From contig NZ_CM007717.1 in the NCBI RefSeq assembly GCF_002019855.1, positions 248,001 through 312,000 of the forward strand: a stretch of 64,000 bases of DNA. Direction: 5' to 3'. The stretch comes from Streptomyces antibioticus. Its GTDB lineage: Bacteria > Actinomycetota > Actinomycetes > Streptomycetales > Streptomycetaceae. The position numbers were made by a program, and so were the translations under genes. This document shows, in pieces, positions 43,502 through 52,096 of the stretch (the stretch's first letter is position 1; each line of letters begins with the position of its first letter). The notes under the pieces are model-generated. The model was given only the letters and a program-made list of their open reading frames with translations, was not told the DNA's origin and did not search any database.

Positions 43502-45624
43502 CGACGACCGGGGCGCCCTTCTCCCCCGTCCGCGCCGTCGGCACCGGTCACGTCCGGGTGGAGGGCCGGGACAAGGTCACCGGCGCCGCCCGGTACGCGG
43601 GCGAGGTCCCCTTCCCCGAACTCGCCCACGGCTGGCTGGTGTTGTCGACCGTGGCACGCGGCCGGATCCTGGACGTCGAGTCGGACGCCGTCCTCTCCAT
43701 GCCGGGTGTCCTCGCCGTGCTCGACCATCGCAACGCGCCGCCGCTGAAGACCGACTACATCGGCCTGCTGGGCACCGTCCCGGACCCGACCTGCGCGCTC
43801 TTCCAGAGCGATCAGGTGCCGCACCGGGGCTGGCCGGTGGCGCTGATCGTCGCCGAGACCTCCGAACAGGCCCGCGAGGCGGCCGAGTCGCTGGTCGTCC
43901 GCTACGAACAGGCCCCTCACGACATCGGGTTCACCGAGGACCACGCCGACGCGCACCCGTCGGACGGCCATATGCCCGCGGTGACGGACAAGGGCGATCT
44001 GGAGGCGGAACTCGCCGCGTCCGCCGTCCGGGTGGACGCCGTCTACACCACTCCGGAGGAGCACCACCACCCCATGGAGCCCCACGCGGCCACCGCCCGC
44101 TGGGAGGACGGCCGGCTCGACGTGGTCGACTCCAACCAGGGCGCCACCTGGGTCGTCGGGGAACTCGCGAACCTCTTCGCGCTCGACCCCGCCTCGGTGC
44201 GGGTGCGTTCGGAACACGTCGGCGGAGGCTTCGGCAGCAAGGGTGTCCGCGCCCACCAGGTCGCGGCCGTGATGGCGGCCAGGACCGTCGGCCGTCCGGT
44301 GCGCGTCGTCCTGACCCGGCGTCAGATGTTCACGCTGGCCGGCCATCGCAGCCCCACCATCCAGCGCGTCCGGCTCGGCGCGGACGCCGACGGCCGGCTG
44401 CGCGCCCTCGACCACCGCTCGCTCAGCCGCACCTCCACCGTGTACGAGTTCGTCGAGCCGAGCGCCGGTGTGGCCCGGGTGATGTACGACGCCGACGCCC
44501 ACCACACCGAGAACCGCGTCGTACCGCTGGACGTCCCCAGCCCCACCTGGATGCGCGCCCCGGGCGAGGCGCCGGGATCCTTCGCGCTGGAGGCCGCGCT
44601 CGACGAACTCGCCCACGCGTGCGGCGTCGACCCGATCGAGCTGCGGCTGCGCAACGAACCCGACCGCGGCCCGGTCTCCGGTCTCCCCTTCGCCGGCCGC
44701 AATCTGCGCGCCTGCTTCGCGGAGGGCGCCCGCCGCTTCGGCTGGGACCGGCGCGATCCCCGGCCCGGGGTGCGGCGCGAAGGGCAGTGGCTGATCGGCA
44801 CCGGCACCGCGGCGGCCTCCTTCGGCGCCGGCGCCGCCCCGTCCACGGCCGCGATCACCGCCGAGGCCGACGGCCGCTTCACCGTGCGGATCGCGGCGGC
44901 GGACATCGGCACCGGCGCGCGCACCGCCCTCACCCTGGTCGCCGCCGACGCCCTGGACGTCCCGCCGGAGCGGGTGCGGGTACGCCTCGGCGACAGCGCC
45001 TTCGGATTCGCCATGATCGCGGGCGGCTCCATGGGCACCCGGTCCTGGTCCTGGGCCGTCATGGCGGCCGCGGCCGAACTGCGCGAGCGGCTCGTGCCCG
45101 GCGCCGCCCTCCCGCCCGAGGGCGTCACCGTGCGCTCCGACACCACCGCGGCGGTCTCCGCCCTGGCGCAGAAGGAACGGCACTCCTACGGCGCCCAGTT
45201 CGCCGAGGTCGCCGTCGACCCCGCGACCGGCGAGGTGCGCGTCCGGCGGATGCTCGGGGTGTTCGCCGCGGGCCGGATCGTCAACCCGCTGACCGCGCGC
45301 GGGCAGTTCACCGGCGGCATGATCTGGGGCATCTCCATGGCCCTGCACGAGGAGGCCGCACGCGACGCGGCATCCGGCGGGCCGGTGGGTGCGGACCTGG
45401 CGGGCTACCACGTGGCGACGCACGCCGACGTCCCCCGGGTGGAGGCCCATTGGGTGGAGGACGACGACCCGGACGACCCGGTGGGCATCAAGGGCATCGG
45501 GGAGATCGGCATCGTCGGCGCGGCCGCCGCCGTCGCCAACGCCGTCTGGCACGCGACCGGTGTGCGCCACCGCAGTCTGCCGATCCGACCCGACCGGGTG
45601 CTGGCGGGCGGCCACGATGCTTGA
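43498..45624 (+). CDS. molybdenum aldehyde oxidoreductase, Mo-cofactor subunit (PaoC/YagR-like)
   Basis: This is a 708-residue catalytic subunit. The N-terminal domain has RVEGRDKVTGAARYAGEV and HNH-like EEHHHPMEPHAATARWEDG. Cofactor contacts are in EHVGGGFGSKG (residues 238-248) and MRAPGEAPGSFALEAALDELA. The catalytic Glu is in IKGIGEIGIVGAAAA near the C-terminus. Members hydroxylate aldehydes or N-heterocycles with water as oxygen source. ATG 43498 overlaps the FAD subunit stop. Confidence 0.93.
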   Translation: MTTTGAPFSPVRAVGTGHVRVEGRDKVTGAARYAGEVPFPELAHGWLVLSTVARGRILDVESDAVLSMPGVLAVLDHRNAPPLKTDYIGLLGTVPDPTCALFQSDQVPHRGWPVALIVAETSEQAREAAESLVVRYEQAPHDIGFTEDHADAHPSDGHMPAVTDKGDLEAELAASAVRVDAVYTTPEEHHHPMEPHAATARWEDGRLDVVDSNQGATWVVGELANLFALDPASVRVRSEHVGGGFGSKGVRAHQVAAVMAARTVGRPVRVVLTRRQMFTLAGHRSPTIQRVRLGADADGRLRALDHRSLSRTSTVYEFVEPSAGVARVMYDADAHHTENRVVPLDVPSPTWMRAPGEAPGSFALEAALDELAHACGVDPIELRLRNEPDRGPVSGLPFAGRNLRACFAEGARRFGWDRRDPRPGVRREGQWLIGTGTAAASFGAGAAPSTAAITAEADGRFTVRIAAADIGTGARTALTLVAADALDVPPERVRVRLGDSAFGFAMIAGGSMGTRSWSWAVMAAAAELRERLVPGAALPPEGVTVRSDTTAAVSALAQKERHSYGAQFAEVAVDPATGEVRVRRMLGVFAAGRIVNPLTARGQFTGGMIWGISMALHEEAARDAASGGPVGADLAGYHVATHADVPRVEAHWVEDDDPDDPVGIKGIGEIGIVGAAAAVANAVWHATGVRHRSLPIRPDRVLAGGHDA

Positions 45625-46753
45625 TCTGGGGCCGCGGCTGGGCGACTGGCTGGCCGAGGGCCGGGAGGTCGCCGTGGCGACCGTCGTGTCCGTCGGCGGC
45701 AGCGCGCCGCGCGGACCGGGCGCCGCCCTCGCGGTCGACGGGGCGGGTGCCGTCATCGGGTCGGTGTCCGGCGGCTGTGTGGAGGCGTCGGTCTACGACC
45801 TGTGCGAGGAGGCGCTCAAGACCGGCGGCAGCGTGCTGGAACGCTTCGGCTACAGCGACGACGACGCCTTCGCCGTGGGGCTGACCTGCGGCGGGGTCCT
45901 CGATGTCCTGGTCACCCCGGTGCCGGCGGACGGCCCGGTCGGCGCGCTGCTGCGCTCCGCCCTGGACACTTCGGCGCGGGGCGAGCCCGTCGCCCTCGTC
46001 CGGGTCGTCCAGGGCCCCGGGGAACTGCTCGGCGGGATGCTTCTCGTGCGTGCCGACGGCTCCCGCGAGGGCGGGCTCGGCGGCCACGAGGACCTCGACC
46101 GCACCGCCGCCGCGGAGGCCCTCGCCGCGCTGGACACGGGCCGCACCGGCACGGTCGAGCTGTCGCCGGACGGCTCGCACTGCCCGGAAGGGCTCACCCT
46201 GCTGGTGGAGACGAGCGTGCCGCCGCCCCGGATGATCGTGTTCGGTGCCGTCGACTTCGCGGCGGCCCTCGTGCGGGCCGGGAAGTTCCTCGGCCATCAC
46301 GTCACCGTGTGCGACGCGCGGCCCGTCTTCACCACCCCGGAGCGCTTCCCCGAGGCCGACGAGGTCGTCGTGGACTGGCCGCACCGCTATCTGCGCAGCA
46401 CCAGGACCGACGCGCGCACGGTGGTGTGCGTGCTCACCCACGACGCCAAGTTCGACGTGCCGCTCCTGGAGGTCGCGCTGCGGCTGCCGCTGGCGTTCGT
46501 CGGCGCGATGGGCTCGCACCGCACCCACGCCGACCGGGACCGGCGACTGCGCGAGATCGGCCTGGAGGAGCACGAGTTGGCGCGGCTGAGGTCACCCATC
46601 GGCCTGGACCTCGGGGGCCGTACACCGGAGGAGACCGCCCTGTCGATCACGGCGGAGATCGTCGCCGCCCGCCGCGGCGGGACGGGCCTGCCGCTGACCG
46701 GCTCGGGCAGGCCCATCCATCACTCCGTCCACCAGCGGCGCCGCTCCGCCTGA
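45617..46753 (+). CDS. XdhC/CoxI (PaoD-like) molybdenum-cofactor maturation factor
   Basis: This is a 378-residue protein. The N-terminal XdhC domain has VATVVSVGGSAPRGPGAALAVDGAGAVIGSVSGGCVEASVYD. The C-terminal Rossmann domain has VFGAVDFAAALVRAGKFLGHHVTVCDARPVF and LRSPIGLDLGGRTPEETALSITAEI. It binds and sulfurates the Mo cofactor and inserts it in the catalytic subunit. The start overlaps the large subunit by 8 bp. It is the last gene of this operon. Confidence 0.93.
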   Translation: MLDLGPRLGDWLAEGREVAVATVVSVGGSAPRGPGAALAVDGAGAVIGSVSGGCVEASVYDLCEEALKTGGSVLERFGYSDDDAFAVGLTCGGVLDVLVTPVPADGPVGALLRSALDTSARGEPVALVRVVQGPGELLGGMLLVRADGSREGGLGGHEDLDRTAAAEALAALDTGRTGTVELSPDGSHCPEGLTLLVETSVPPPRMIVFGAVDFAAALVRAGKFLGHHVTVCDARPVFTTPERFPEADEVVVDWPHRYLRSTRTDARTVVCVLTHDAKFDVPLLEVALRLPLAFVGAMGSHRTHADRDRRLREIGLEEHELARLRSPIGLDLGGRTPEETALSITAEIVAARRGGTGLPLTGSGRPIHHSVHQRRRSA

Positions 46754-46765
46754 GGACGGGACCGG

Positions 46766-47809
46766 TCAGCCCAGCTCGCCGGTGCGGGCCTGCCGCCACA
46801 GGTCGACGCCGCCCTCCACCGCGTACTTGTCGATCTCGGCGATTTCCTCGGCGGTGAAGGAGAGGTTCGTCAGCGCCGCCACGTTCTGCTCGACCTGTTC
46901 GGCACGCGAGGCGCCGATCACCAGGGAGGTGACCCGCTCGTCCCGCAGCGCCCAGGCGAGGGCCATCTGCGCCAGGGTCTGGCCGCGGCGCTCCGCGATC
47001 CCGTTCAGGGCCCGCAGCCGCCCCAGGGTGTCGTCGGTGAGCCAGCCCGTGTCGAAGGACTTGTCCTGCGCGGCCCGCGAGTCCTTCGGCACACCGTCGA
47101 GATAGCGGCCGGTGAGCAGGCCCTGGGCGAGCGCGGTGAACCCGATCACCCCGAAGCCCTCCTCCTCCGCGACGTCGAGCAGGCCCTCCGTCTCGATCCA
47201 CCGGTTGAGCATGTTGTACGACGGCTGGTGGATGAGCAGCGGTGTGCCGAGGTCGCGCAGGATGGCCGCGGCCTGGCGGGTGCGCTCCGCGTCGTAGGAG
47301 GAGATGCCCACGTACAGGGCCTTGCCCTGGCGCACGGCGGTGTCCAGGGCCGTCATCGTCTCCTCCAGCGGCGTGGAGGCGTCCAGCCGGTGGGAGTAGA
47401 AGATGTCGACGTAGTCGAGCCCCATGCGCTTCAGCGACTGGTCGAGGGAGGCGAGCACGTACTTGCGAGAACCGCCGCCCTGGCCGTAGGGGCCGGGCCA
47501 CATGTCCCAGCCGGCCTTGGTCGAGACGATCAGCTCGTCCCGGTAGGGGGCCAGGTCCTGGCGCAGCAGCCTGCCGAAGTTGATCTCGGCGGAGCCGTAG
47601 GGCGGCCCGTAGTTGTTGGCCAGGTCGTGGTGGGTGATCCCGAGGTCGAAGGCGCGCAGGGCGATCTCCCGCTGCGTCTCGAACGGCCGGTCGTCCCCGA
47701 AGTTGTGCCAGTAGCCCAGGGACAGCACGGGCAGGTCGAGCCCGGACCGTCCCGTGCGCCGGTACAGCATGCTGCCGTCGTAGCGATCGGGGGCCGCGAC
47801 GTAATTCAT
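46766..47809 (-). CDS. aldo/keto reductase, YghZ/L-glyceraldehyde-3-phosphate reductase type
   Basis: This is a 347-residue NADPH-dependent reductase. Catalytic Asp is in DLGITHHDLANNYGPPYGSAEINFG (Tyr in NNYG), Lys in VSTKAGWDMWPGPYGQGG and His in DIFYSHRLDASTPLEETM. C-terminal cofactor loop: LVIGASRAEQVEQNVAAL. The insertion GWDMWPGPYGQGGGSRKYVLASLD is typical of the potassium-channel-beta-like YghZ group, which detoxifies methylglyoxal and related aldehydes. It converges on the oxidoreductase operon. Confidence 0.94.
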   Translation of the reverse strand: MNYVAAPDRYDGSMLYRRTGRSGLDLPVLSLGYWHNFGDDRPFETQREIALRAFDLGITHHDLANNYGPPYGSAEINFGRLLRQDLAPYRDELIVSTKAGWDMWPGPYGQGGGSRKYVLASLDQSLKRMGLDYVDIFYSHRLDASTPLEETMTALDTAVRQGKALYVGISSYDAERTRQAAAILRDLGTPLLIHQPSYNMLNRWIETEGLLDVAEEEGFGVIGFTALAQGLLTGRYLDGVPKDSRAAQDKSFDTGWLTDDTLGRLRALNGIAERRGQTLAQMALAWALRDERVTSLVIGASRAEQVEQNVAALTNLSFTAEEIAEIDKYAVEGGVDLWRQARTGELG

Positions 47810-47898
47810 CAGGTGTCTCCACTGTGACGTGAGTCGATCGAAACGACCACGGTCTCAGCCGGACCCCTCCGCGTCCAACCGACCTGCCGCGCCCGGTC

Positions 47899-48084
47899 TC
47901 ACACCGCAGGCTCCGGCAGCTCGCCGTATCTCACCTGCACGATCTCGATGCTCGTGCAGCCGACGGCCTCCAGTTCGGCGCGGCGGAACTTCGCGGCGCG
48001 CTTGTCGTAGCCGGCGGCGGACGCCTGCGGGGTGCCGTCCGGGTCGGTCCACAGGAGTCCGTAGCGCTTCGTCTCGTTGCTCAT
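47899..48084 (-). CDS. small conserved hypothetical protein, 61 aa
   Basis: ATG 48084 starts a soluble 61-residue protein (MSNETKRYGLLWTDPDGTP, AGYDKRAAKFRRAELEAVG, IEIVQVRYGELPEPAV) with a charged middle helix. It has the composition of a real coding sequence and no membrane segment. I know no function. It lies between the aldo/keto reductase and the sugar-alcohol operon, on the same strand as both. Confidence 0.7.
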   Translation of the reverse strand: MSNETKRYGLLWTDPDGTPQASAAGYDKRAAKFRRAELEAVGCTSIEIVQVRYGELPEPAV

Positions 48085-48167
48085 GGCGGGCATTCTCCCC
48101 ACCGACACCGTCTCCAAGCCAGCCGAAGATCCGCCCTGGGCGGAATTTCCCTCGGCCGACACCATGG

Positions 48168-49079
48168 TCAGAGGGTGTCGAGTTCGGCGGCGTAGGGCGG
48201 TTCGGCTCCCGCGCGGGAGCAGGTGACGGCGGCCGCGCGGGCGGCGAAGCGCAGCAGGCTCCGCCAGTCGCCGGGGCCCATCTCCCCGACGGCCTGTGCG
48301 GACAGTGCGTCGCGCGCGGCGAGTCCGTGGAGCAGTGCGGCGTTGACGGTGTCGCCGGCGCCGATGGTGTCGACGACGTCCACCTTCTCGCCGGGCGTCA
48401 CATGCACGCCTCCGTCGCGGGTGAAGGCGGTGAGTCCGTCGGCGCCCTGGGTGATGACGACGGCGGAGGGGCCTGCGGCGAGCCATTCCTGTGGGGTGCC
48501 GCCGAGCCAGGTGGCGTCCTCCTGGGAGAGCTTGAGGAGGGTGACGGAGGGCAGCCAGGTGCGGAAGCGGGCCCGGTAGGCGTCGGGGTCGGGGATCAGG
48601 CCGGGCCGGATGTTGGGGTCGAGGGCGGTGAACAGGCCCTGTGCGGCGCTGTGGTGGAGGAGTTCCTCGTAGGCGCTGGCGCCGGGTTCGAGGACGAGGG
48701 AGCAGGTGCCGAAGGAGACGGCGAGGGTGTCCTTCGGCAGGGTGGTGGGGGTGGTGAAGAGGCGGTCGGCGGTGCCTTCGACGTGGAAGGTGTAGGCGGC
48801 GGAGCCGTCGTCGTCGAGGGTGGCGAGGGCGAGGGGGGTGGGTTCGGGGCCGCGCTGGACGGTCGTGGTCTCGACGCCGGCGGTGTGGAGGCCGTCGAGG
48901 AGGGCCTGGCCGTAGGTGTCGGTGGACAGGCGGGAGCAGAAGGCGGTGCGGGAGCCGAGGCGGGCGAGGGCGACGGCGGTGTTGTAGGGGCCGCCGCCCC
49001 GGGCGGGCCGCAGGGGCGCGAGGGCCCCGGGTTCTTGTGGCACCAGATCGATGAGGGCCTCACCGGCGACGACGATCAC
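48168..49079 (-). CDS. PfkB-family carbohydrate kinase (fructokinase-like)
   Basis: This is a 303-residue ribokinase-fold kinase. GEALIDLVPQEPGALAPLRPARGGGPYNTAVALARLG is the sugar-binding N-terminus, and DTIGAGDTVNAALLHGL carries the anion hole and catalytic Asp (residues 231-247). GTG 49079 gives MIVVAGEALID. At the end of a sugar-alcohol operon it most probably phosphorylates the ketose (for example fructose) made by the dehydrogenase encoded just upstream. Confidence 0.92.
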   Translation of the reverse strand: MIVVAGEALIDLVPQEPGALAPLRPARGGGPYNTAVALARLGSRTAFCSRLSTDTYGQALLDGLHTAGVETTTVQRGPEPTPLALATLDDDGSAAYTFHVEGTADRLFTTPTTLPKDTLAVSFGTCSLVLEPGASAYEELLHHSAAQGLFTALDPNIRPGLIPDPDAYRARFRTWLPSVTLLKLSQEDATWLGGTPQEWLAAGPSAVVITQGADGLTAFTRDGGVHVTPGEKVDVVDTIGAGDTVNAALLHGLAARDALSAQAVGEMGPGDWRSLLRFAARAAAVTCSRAGAEPPYAAELDTL

Positions 49080-49181
49080 GCGAACGATCCTTTCGGAGGG
49101 ACGACGGACACCGGGGCCGCGATCGGCGTGCCGGCCGGAACGTCCGGCACGCCGATCGCACCCTGCGGGGGCGGGTCCGGG

Positions 49182-50171
49182 TCAGGGCACGACGACGATC
49201 TTGCGCCCCTGGCCGGCGGCGAACCGCTCCAGCGCCCGCGGGTACTCGTCCAGGGACAGCCGGTCGCTGATGAAGACCCGCGGGTCGAGCACCCCGGCGG
49301 CGAACAGTTCCGCCGCCCGCTCGTAGCTGTGCAGGACCGCCATCGAGCCGGTGATGGTGATCTCCTGGTTGTAGATCTTGTACGGCGAGATGGTGGCCGT
49401 CGTCGCGTAGTCGGAGACGCCGAACTGGAGGAACGTGCCGGCCTTGGCGACCCGCTCCAGGCCGTCCTGGATGGCGGCGGCGTTGCCGGTGGCGTCGATC
49501 ACCACGTCCCAGCCGCCGGGGCGGCCCAGCTCGTCGGCGGAGAGCCCCGACTGCGAGCAGCCGAGCTTCTCGGCGGTGGCGAGGCGCTCGGGGTTGATGT
49601 CGACGACGTCCACGGACACGGCGCCCGTGCGCTTGGCCAGCTCCAGCATCATCAGGCCCATGGTCCCGCTGCCGTAGATCAGCACATGGGCGCCGAGGCG
49701 GCTGTTGAGGACGTCGTAGCCGCGCACCGCGCAGGACAGCGGCTCGATGAGGGCCGCGTCCTGGACGTCGATGTGGTCGGGCAGGCGTACGCAGTTGGCG
49801 ACGGGGGCGACGGCGTACTCGGCGGCGCCGCCGGGCACGGTCACGCCGATGGCCTGCCAGCGGTCGCACAGGTTGTTGTGCCCGATACGGCAGTAGCGGC
49901 ACTCGTGGCAGTACAGCGAGGGGTCGACGGCGACCCGGTCGCCGAGCGCGAGTTCGGTGACCTGGCTGCCGAGGCCGACGACCTCCCCGGCGAACTCGTG
50001 GCCCGGCACGATCGGCAGGGTGGGGGCGAACTCGCCCTCCAGGATGTGCAGATCGGTGCCGCACAGTCCGCAGGCCGACACGTCGACGACGACGTCCCGC
50101 GGCCCGGGCGTGGGGTCGGGCACCGTGGTGACGGTGACCTTGCCGGGGGCTTCGATGACGGCGGCTTTCAC
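49182..50171 (-). CDS. zinc-dependent polyol dehydrogenase (MDR family)
   Basis: This is a 329-residue NAD(P)-dependent medium-chain dehydrogenase. Catalytic zinc ligands are in CGLCGTDLHIL (Cys38, His43) and GHEFAGEVVG; the structural zinc is bound by CHECRYCRIGHNNLC. Rossmann motif: IYGSGTMGLMMLELAKRTG. The GTDLH/GHEFAG set fits sorbitol, arabitol and related polyol dehydrogenases. GTG 50171 overlaps the permease stop (GTGA). It oxidises the imported polyol to a ketose for the kinase. Confidence 0.92.
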   Translation of the reverse strand: MKAAVIEAPGKVTVTTVPDPTPGPRDVVVDVSACGLCGTDLHILEGEFAPTLPIVPGHEFAGEVVGLGSQVTELALGDRVAVDPSLYCHECRYCRIGHNNLCDRWQAIGVTVPGGAAEYAVAPVANCVRLPDHIDVQDAALIEPLSCAVRGYDVLNSRLGAHVLIYGSGTMGLMMLELAKRTGAVSVDVVDINPERLATAEKLGCSQSGLSADELGRPGGWDVVIDATGNAAAIQDGLERVAKAGTFLQFGVSDYATTATISPYKIYNQEITITGSMAVLHSYERAAELFAAGVLDPRVFISDRLSLDEYPRALERFAAGQGRKIVVVP

Positions 50172-51064
50172 TTGACTGCTCCTAGGGACAGGCCGCGGAC
50201 CAGTTTGTCCTGGGCGGCGAAACCGGCGATGAGGACCGGCAGGGAGACCAGCGTGGCGGCGGCGCACAGGCGCGCGAGGAAGAGGCCCTCGCTGGTGATG
50301 AACCCGACGAGGAAGACCGGCGCGGTCGAGGCGTTGGTGGCGGTCAGGTTCACGGCGAACATGAACTCGTTCCAACTGAAGATGAAGCAGATCAGCGAGG
50401 TGGCGGCGAGTCCGGGCATGGCGACCGGGGCGACGATCCGCAGCAGCACGGTCGGCAGTCCGGCGCCGTCGACCTCGGCGGCCTCCAGGATCTCCTTGGG
50501 CACCTCGGCGAGGAACGAGCGCATCATCCACACCGCGATCGGGAGGTTCATGGCGGTGTAGAGGACGACCAGCGTCCACACGTTGTCGAGCATTCCGGCG
50601 TCCTTGACGATCAGATAGACCGGCAGGAGGGCCGCGATGGCCGGCAGGAACTTCGTGGACAGGAAGAAGAACATCACGTCGGTCCACTTCTCGACCGGCT
50701 TGATGGACAGCGCGTAGGCCGTCGGCACCGCGAGGGCCAGCACCAGCAGCGTCGAGATGACGCTCGCCATGGCGGAGTTGAGGAGGAAGGGCGTGATGTC
50801 CCGGCTGAACAGCAGCCGGTACTGGTCGAAGGTGGGCGTGGCCAGCGGGCTCGGCGGGTTGGTGGCCGCGTCCGCCTCCTGGTGGAAGGAGGTGAGGACC
50901 ATCCACGCCACCGGGGCGAAGAACGCGAGCGTGGCGAGCCAGGCGACGAAGGTCCACAGCGGGGACAGGCGGTGCGCGGCGTCGGGGGCCGCGCTGCGTG
51001 CCCCGTCGCGGCGGACGAGCTTCTTCAGCCGAGCGCCGGGGGCGGCGGACGCGTGTGCGGTCAC
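50168..51064 (-). CDS. carbohydrate ABC transporter permease, MalG type
   Basis: This is a 298-residue permease with six transmembrane helices. The EAA loop is EVPKEILEAAEVDGAGLPTVLLRIVAPVAMPGL (near residues 195-228), and the C-terminus ends LVRGLSLGAVK, as in MalG-like subunits. A 40-residue basic N-terminus precedes helix 1. GTG 51064 overlaps the first permease stop. No ATPase gene is in this operon; such importers in Streptomyces often use the shared MsiK ATPase, which would fit here. Confidence 0.93.
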   Translation of the reverse strand: MTAHASAAPGARLKKLVRRDGARSAAPDAAHRLSPLWTFVAWLATLAFFAPVAWMVLTSFHQEADAATNPPSPLATPTFDQYRLLFSRDITPFLLNSAMASVISTLLVLALAVPTAYALSIKPVEKWTDVMFFFLSTKFLPAIAALLPVYLIVKDAGMLDNVWTLVVLYTAMNLPIAVWMMRSFLAEVPKEILEAAEVDGAGLPTVLLRIVAPVAMPGLAATSLICFIFSWNEFMFAVNLTATNASTAPVFLVGFITSEGLFLARLCAAATLVSLPVLIAGFAAQDKLVRGLSLGAVK

Positions 51065-52020
51065 CGGGACACCTCCTCGCGGAACAGCGACGCGATGGTG
51101 CGCAGCGCGAACGTCGCGATCACGATGGAGCCGAGCACGACGACGACTCCGGCCGCGGCGGCCTGGCCGTACTCGTACTTGCGGAACATGGTCAGGTAGA
51201 TCTCGTAGGGCAGGTTCGTCGTCTGCGAGCCGGGGCCGCCCTGGGTGATGGTGTAGACGGCGTCGAAGGTCTGGACGACGTAGATGGTGCCGAGCAGGAT
51301 GCCCAGCTCGATGTACTGGCGCAGATGCGGCAGCGTGATGTGGCGGAAGGTCGCCATGGCCGACGCCCCGTCGACGCGGGCCGCCTCCAGGACGTCGCCG
51401 GGCTGTGCCTGGAGGCCGGCCAGCAGGATCAGCATCATGAACGGCGTCCACTGCCAGACCAGCGAGACCACGACCGCGGGCATCGGGTAGGAGGAGATCC
51501 AGTCGACGGTGGGGCCGTTGTCGGCGCCGAAGAGCCGGTACACGGCGTTGAGGGTGCCGTTGAGCAGGCCGTAGTCGGGGTTGTAGATGGCGTGCTTCCA
51601 CAGCAGCGCGGCCGCGACCGGCATCACCAGGAACGGCGCGATGAGCAGGGTGCGGGCCAGGCCGCGGCCCGCGAACCGGCGGTCGAGCAGCATCGCCAGG
51701 CCGAGGCCGAGGAGCACGCTGATGAGCACCACCGACGCCGTGAGGACGACGGTGTTGAGCACGGCGGTGCGCAGCCGTTCGTCGGTGAAGACGAACTTGA
51801 AGTTGGCGAGACCGACGAAGTGGCGGTTGCCCGGCTTGAGGATGTTCCACTCGAAGGTGGAGATGACGAGGGTCGCCACGAACGGGAGCTGGGTGACGAC
51901 GACGGTGAAGACGAGCGCCGGCAGCAGGGGGATGCGGCGGCGCCATTTCCCGTCGCCCGCGGTCCTGCGCGGGCGGGCCGGCGGGGACGCCGTGCGGGGC
52001 GGGTGGGTGAGCGTGGTCAT
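51061..52020 (-). CDS. carbohydrate ABC transporter permease, MalF type
   Basis: This is a 319-residue permease. The cytoplasmic N-terminus MTTLTHPPRTASPPARPRRTAGDGKWRRR is followed by six helices, with VGLANFKFVFTDERLRTAVLNTVVLT early and the EAA loop PGDVLEAARVDGASAMATFRHITLPHL near 200-228. It pairs with the MalG-type permease. ATG 52020 lies 77 bp after the binding-protein gene, across a strong hairpin. Confidence 0.93.
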   Translation of the reverse strand: MTTLTHPPRTASPPARPRRTAGDGKWRRRIPLLPALVFTVVVTQLPFVATLVISTFEWNILKPGNRHFVGLANFKFVFTDERLRTAVLNTVVLTASVVLISVLLGLGLAMLLDRRFAGRGLARTLLIAPFLVMPVAAALLWKHAIYNPDYGLLNGTLNAVYRLFGADNGPTVDWISSYPMPAVVVSLVWQWTPFMMLILLAGLQAQPGDVLEAARVDGASAMATFRHITLPHLRQYIELGILLGTIYVVQTFDAVYTITQGGPGSQTTNLPYEIYLTMFRKYEYGQAAAAGVVVVLGSIVIATFALRTIASLFREEVSR

Positions 52021-52061
52021 GTGAGGTCCTTCGCCGGGGCCGGCGGGGGTGGGGAAGCGGG

Positions 52062-52088
52062 GCCCGGCCGGTGTGCGGCCGGCCGGGC
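52062..52088 (-). other. intercistronic hairpin between binding protein and permease genes
   Basis: GCCCGGCCGG and CCGGCCGGGC form a perfect 10-bp stem with a 7-nt loop. It begins 9 nt beyond the stop of the binding-protein gene. Such stems protect the 3' end of the upstream segment or cause partial termination, so that the binding protein is made in excess over the permeases. Confidence 0.7.
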
Positions 52089-52096
52089 TGCGGGCG

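Noticed and set aside
43216..45756. 846-codon minus-strand frame opposite the oxidoreductase large subunit
   Set aside because: Same reason: the plus strand encodes clear molybdenum-enzyme motifs, and the antisense translation has no recognisable domain.
48118..48150. Short hairpin TCCGCC/GGCGGA after the kinase gene
   Set aside because: It lies near the kinase 3' end, but the 6-bp stem with a 3-nt loop and no tract is too weak to list as a terminator.
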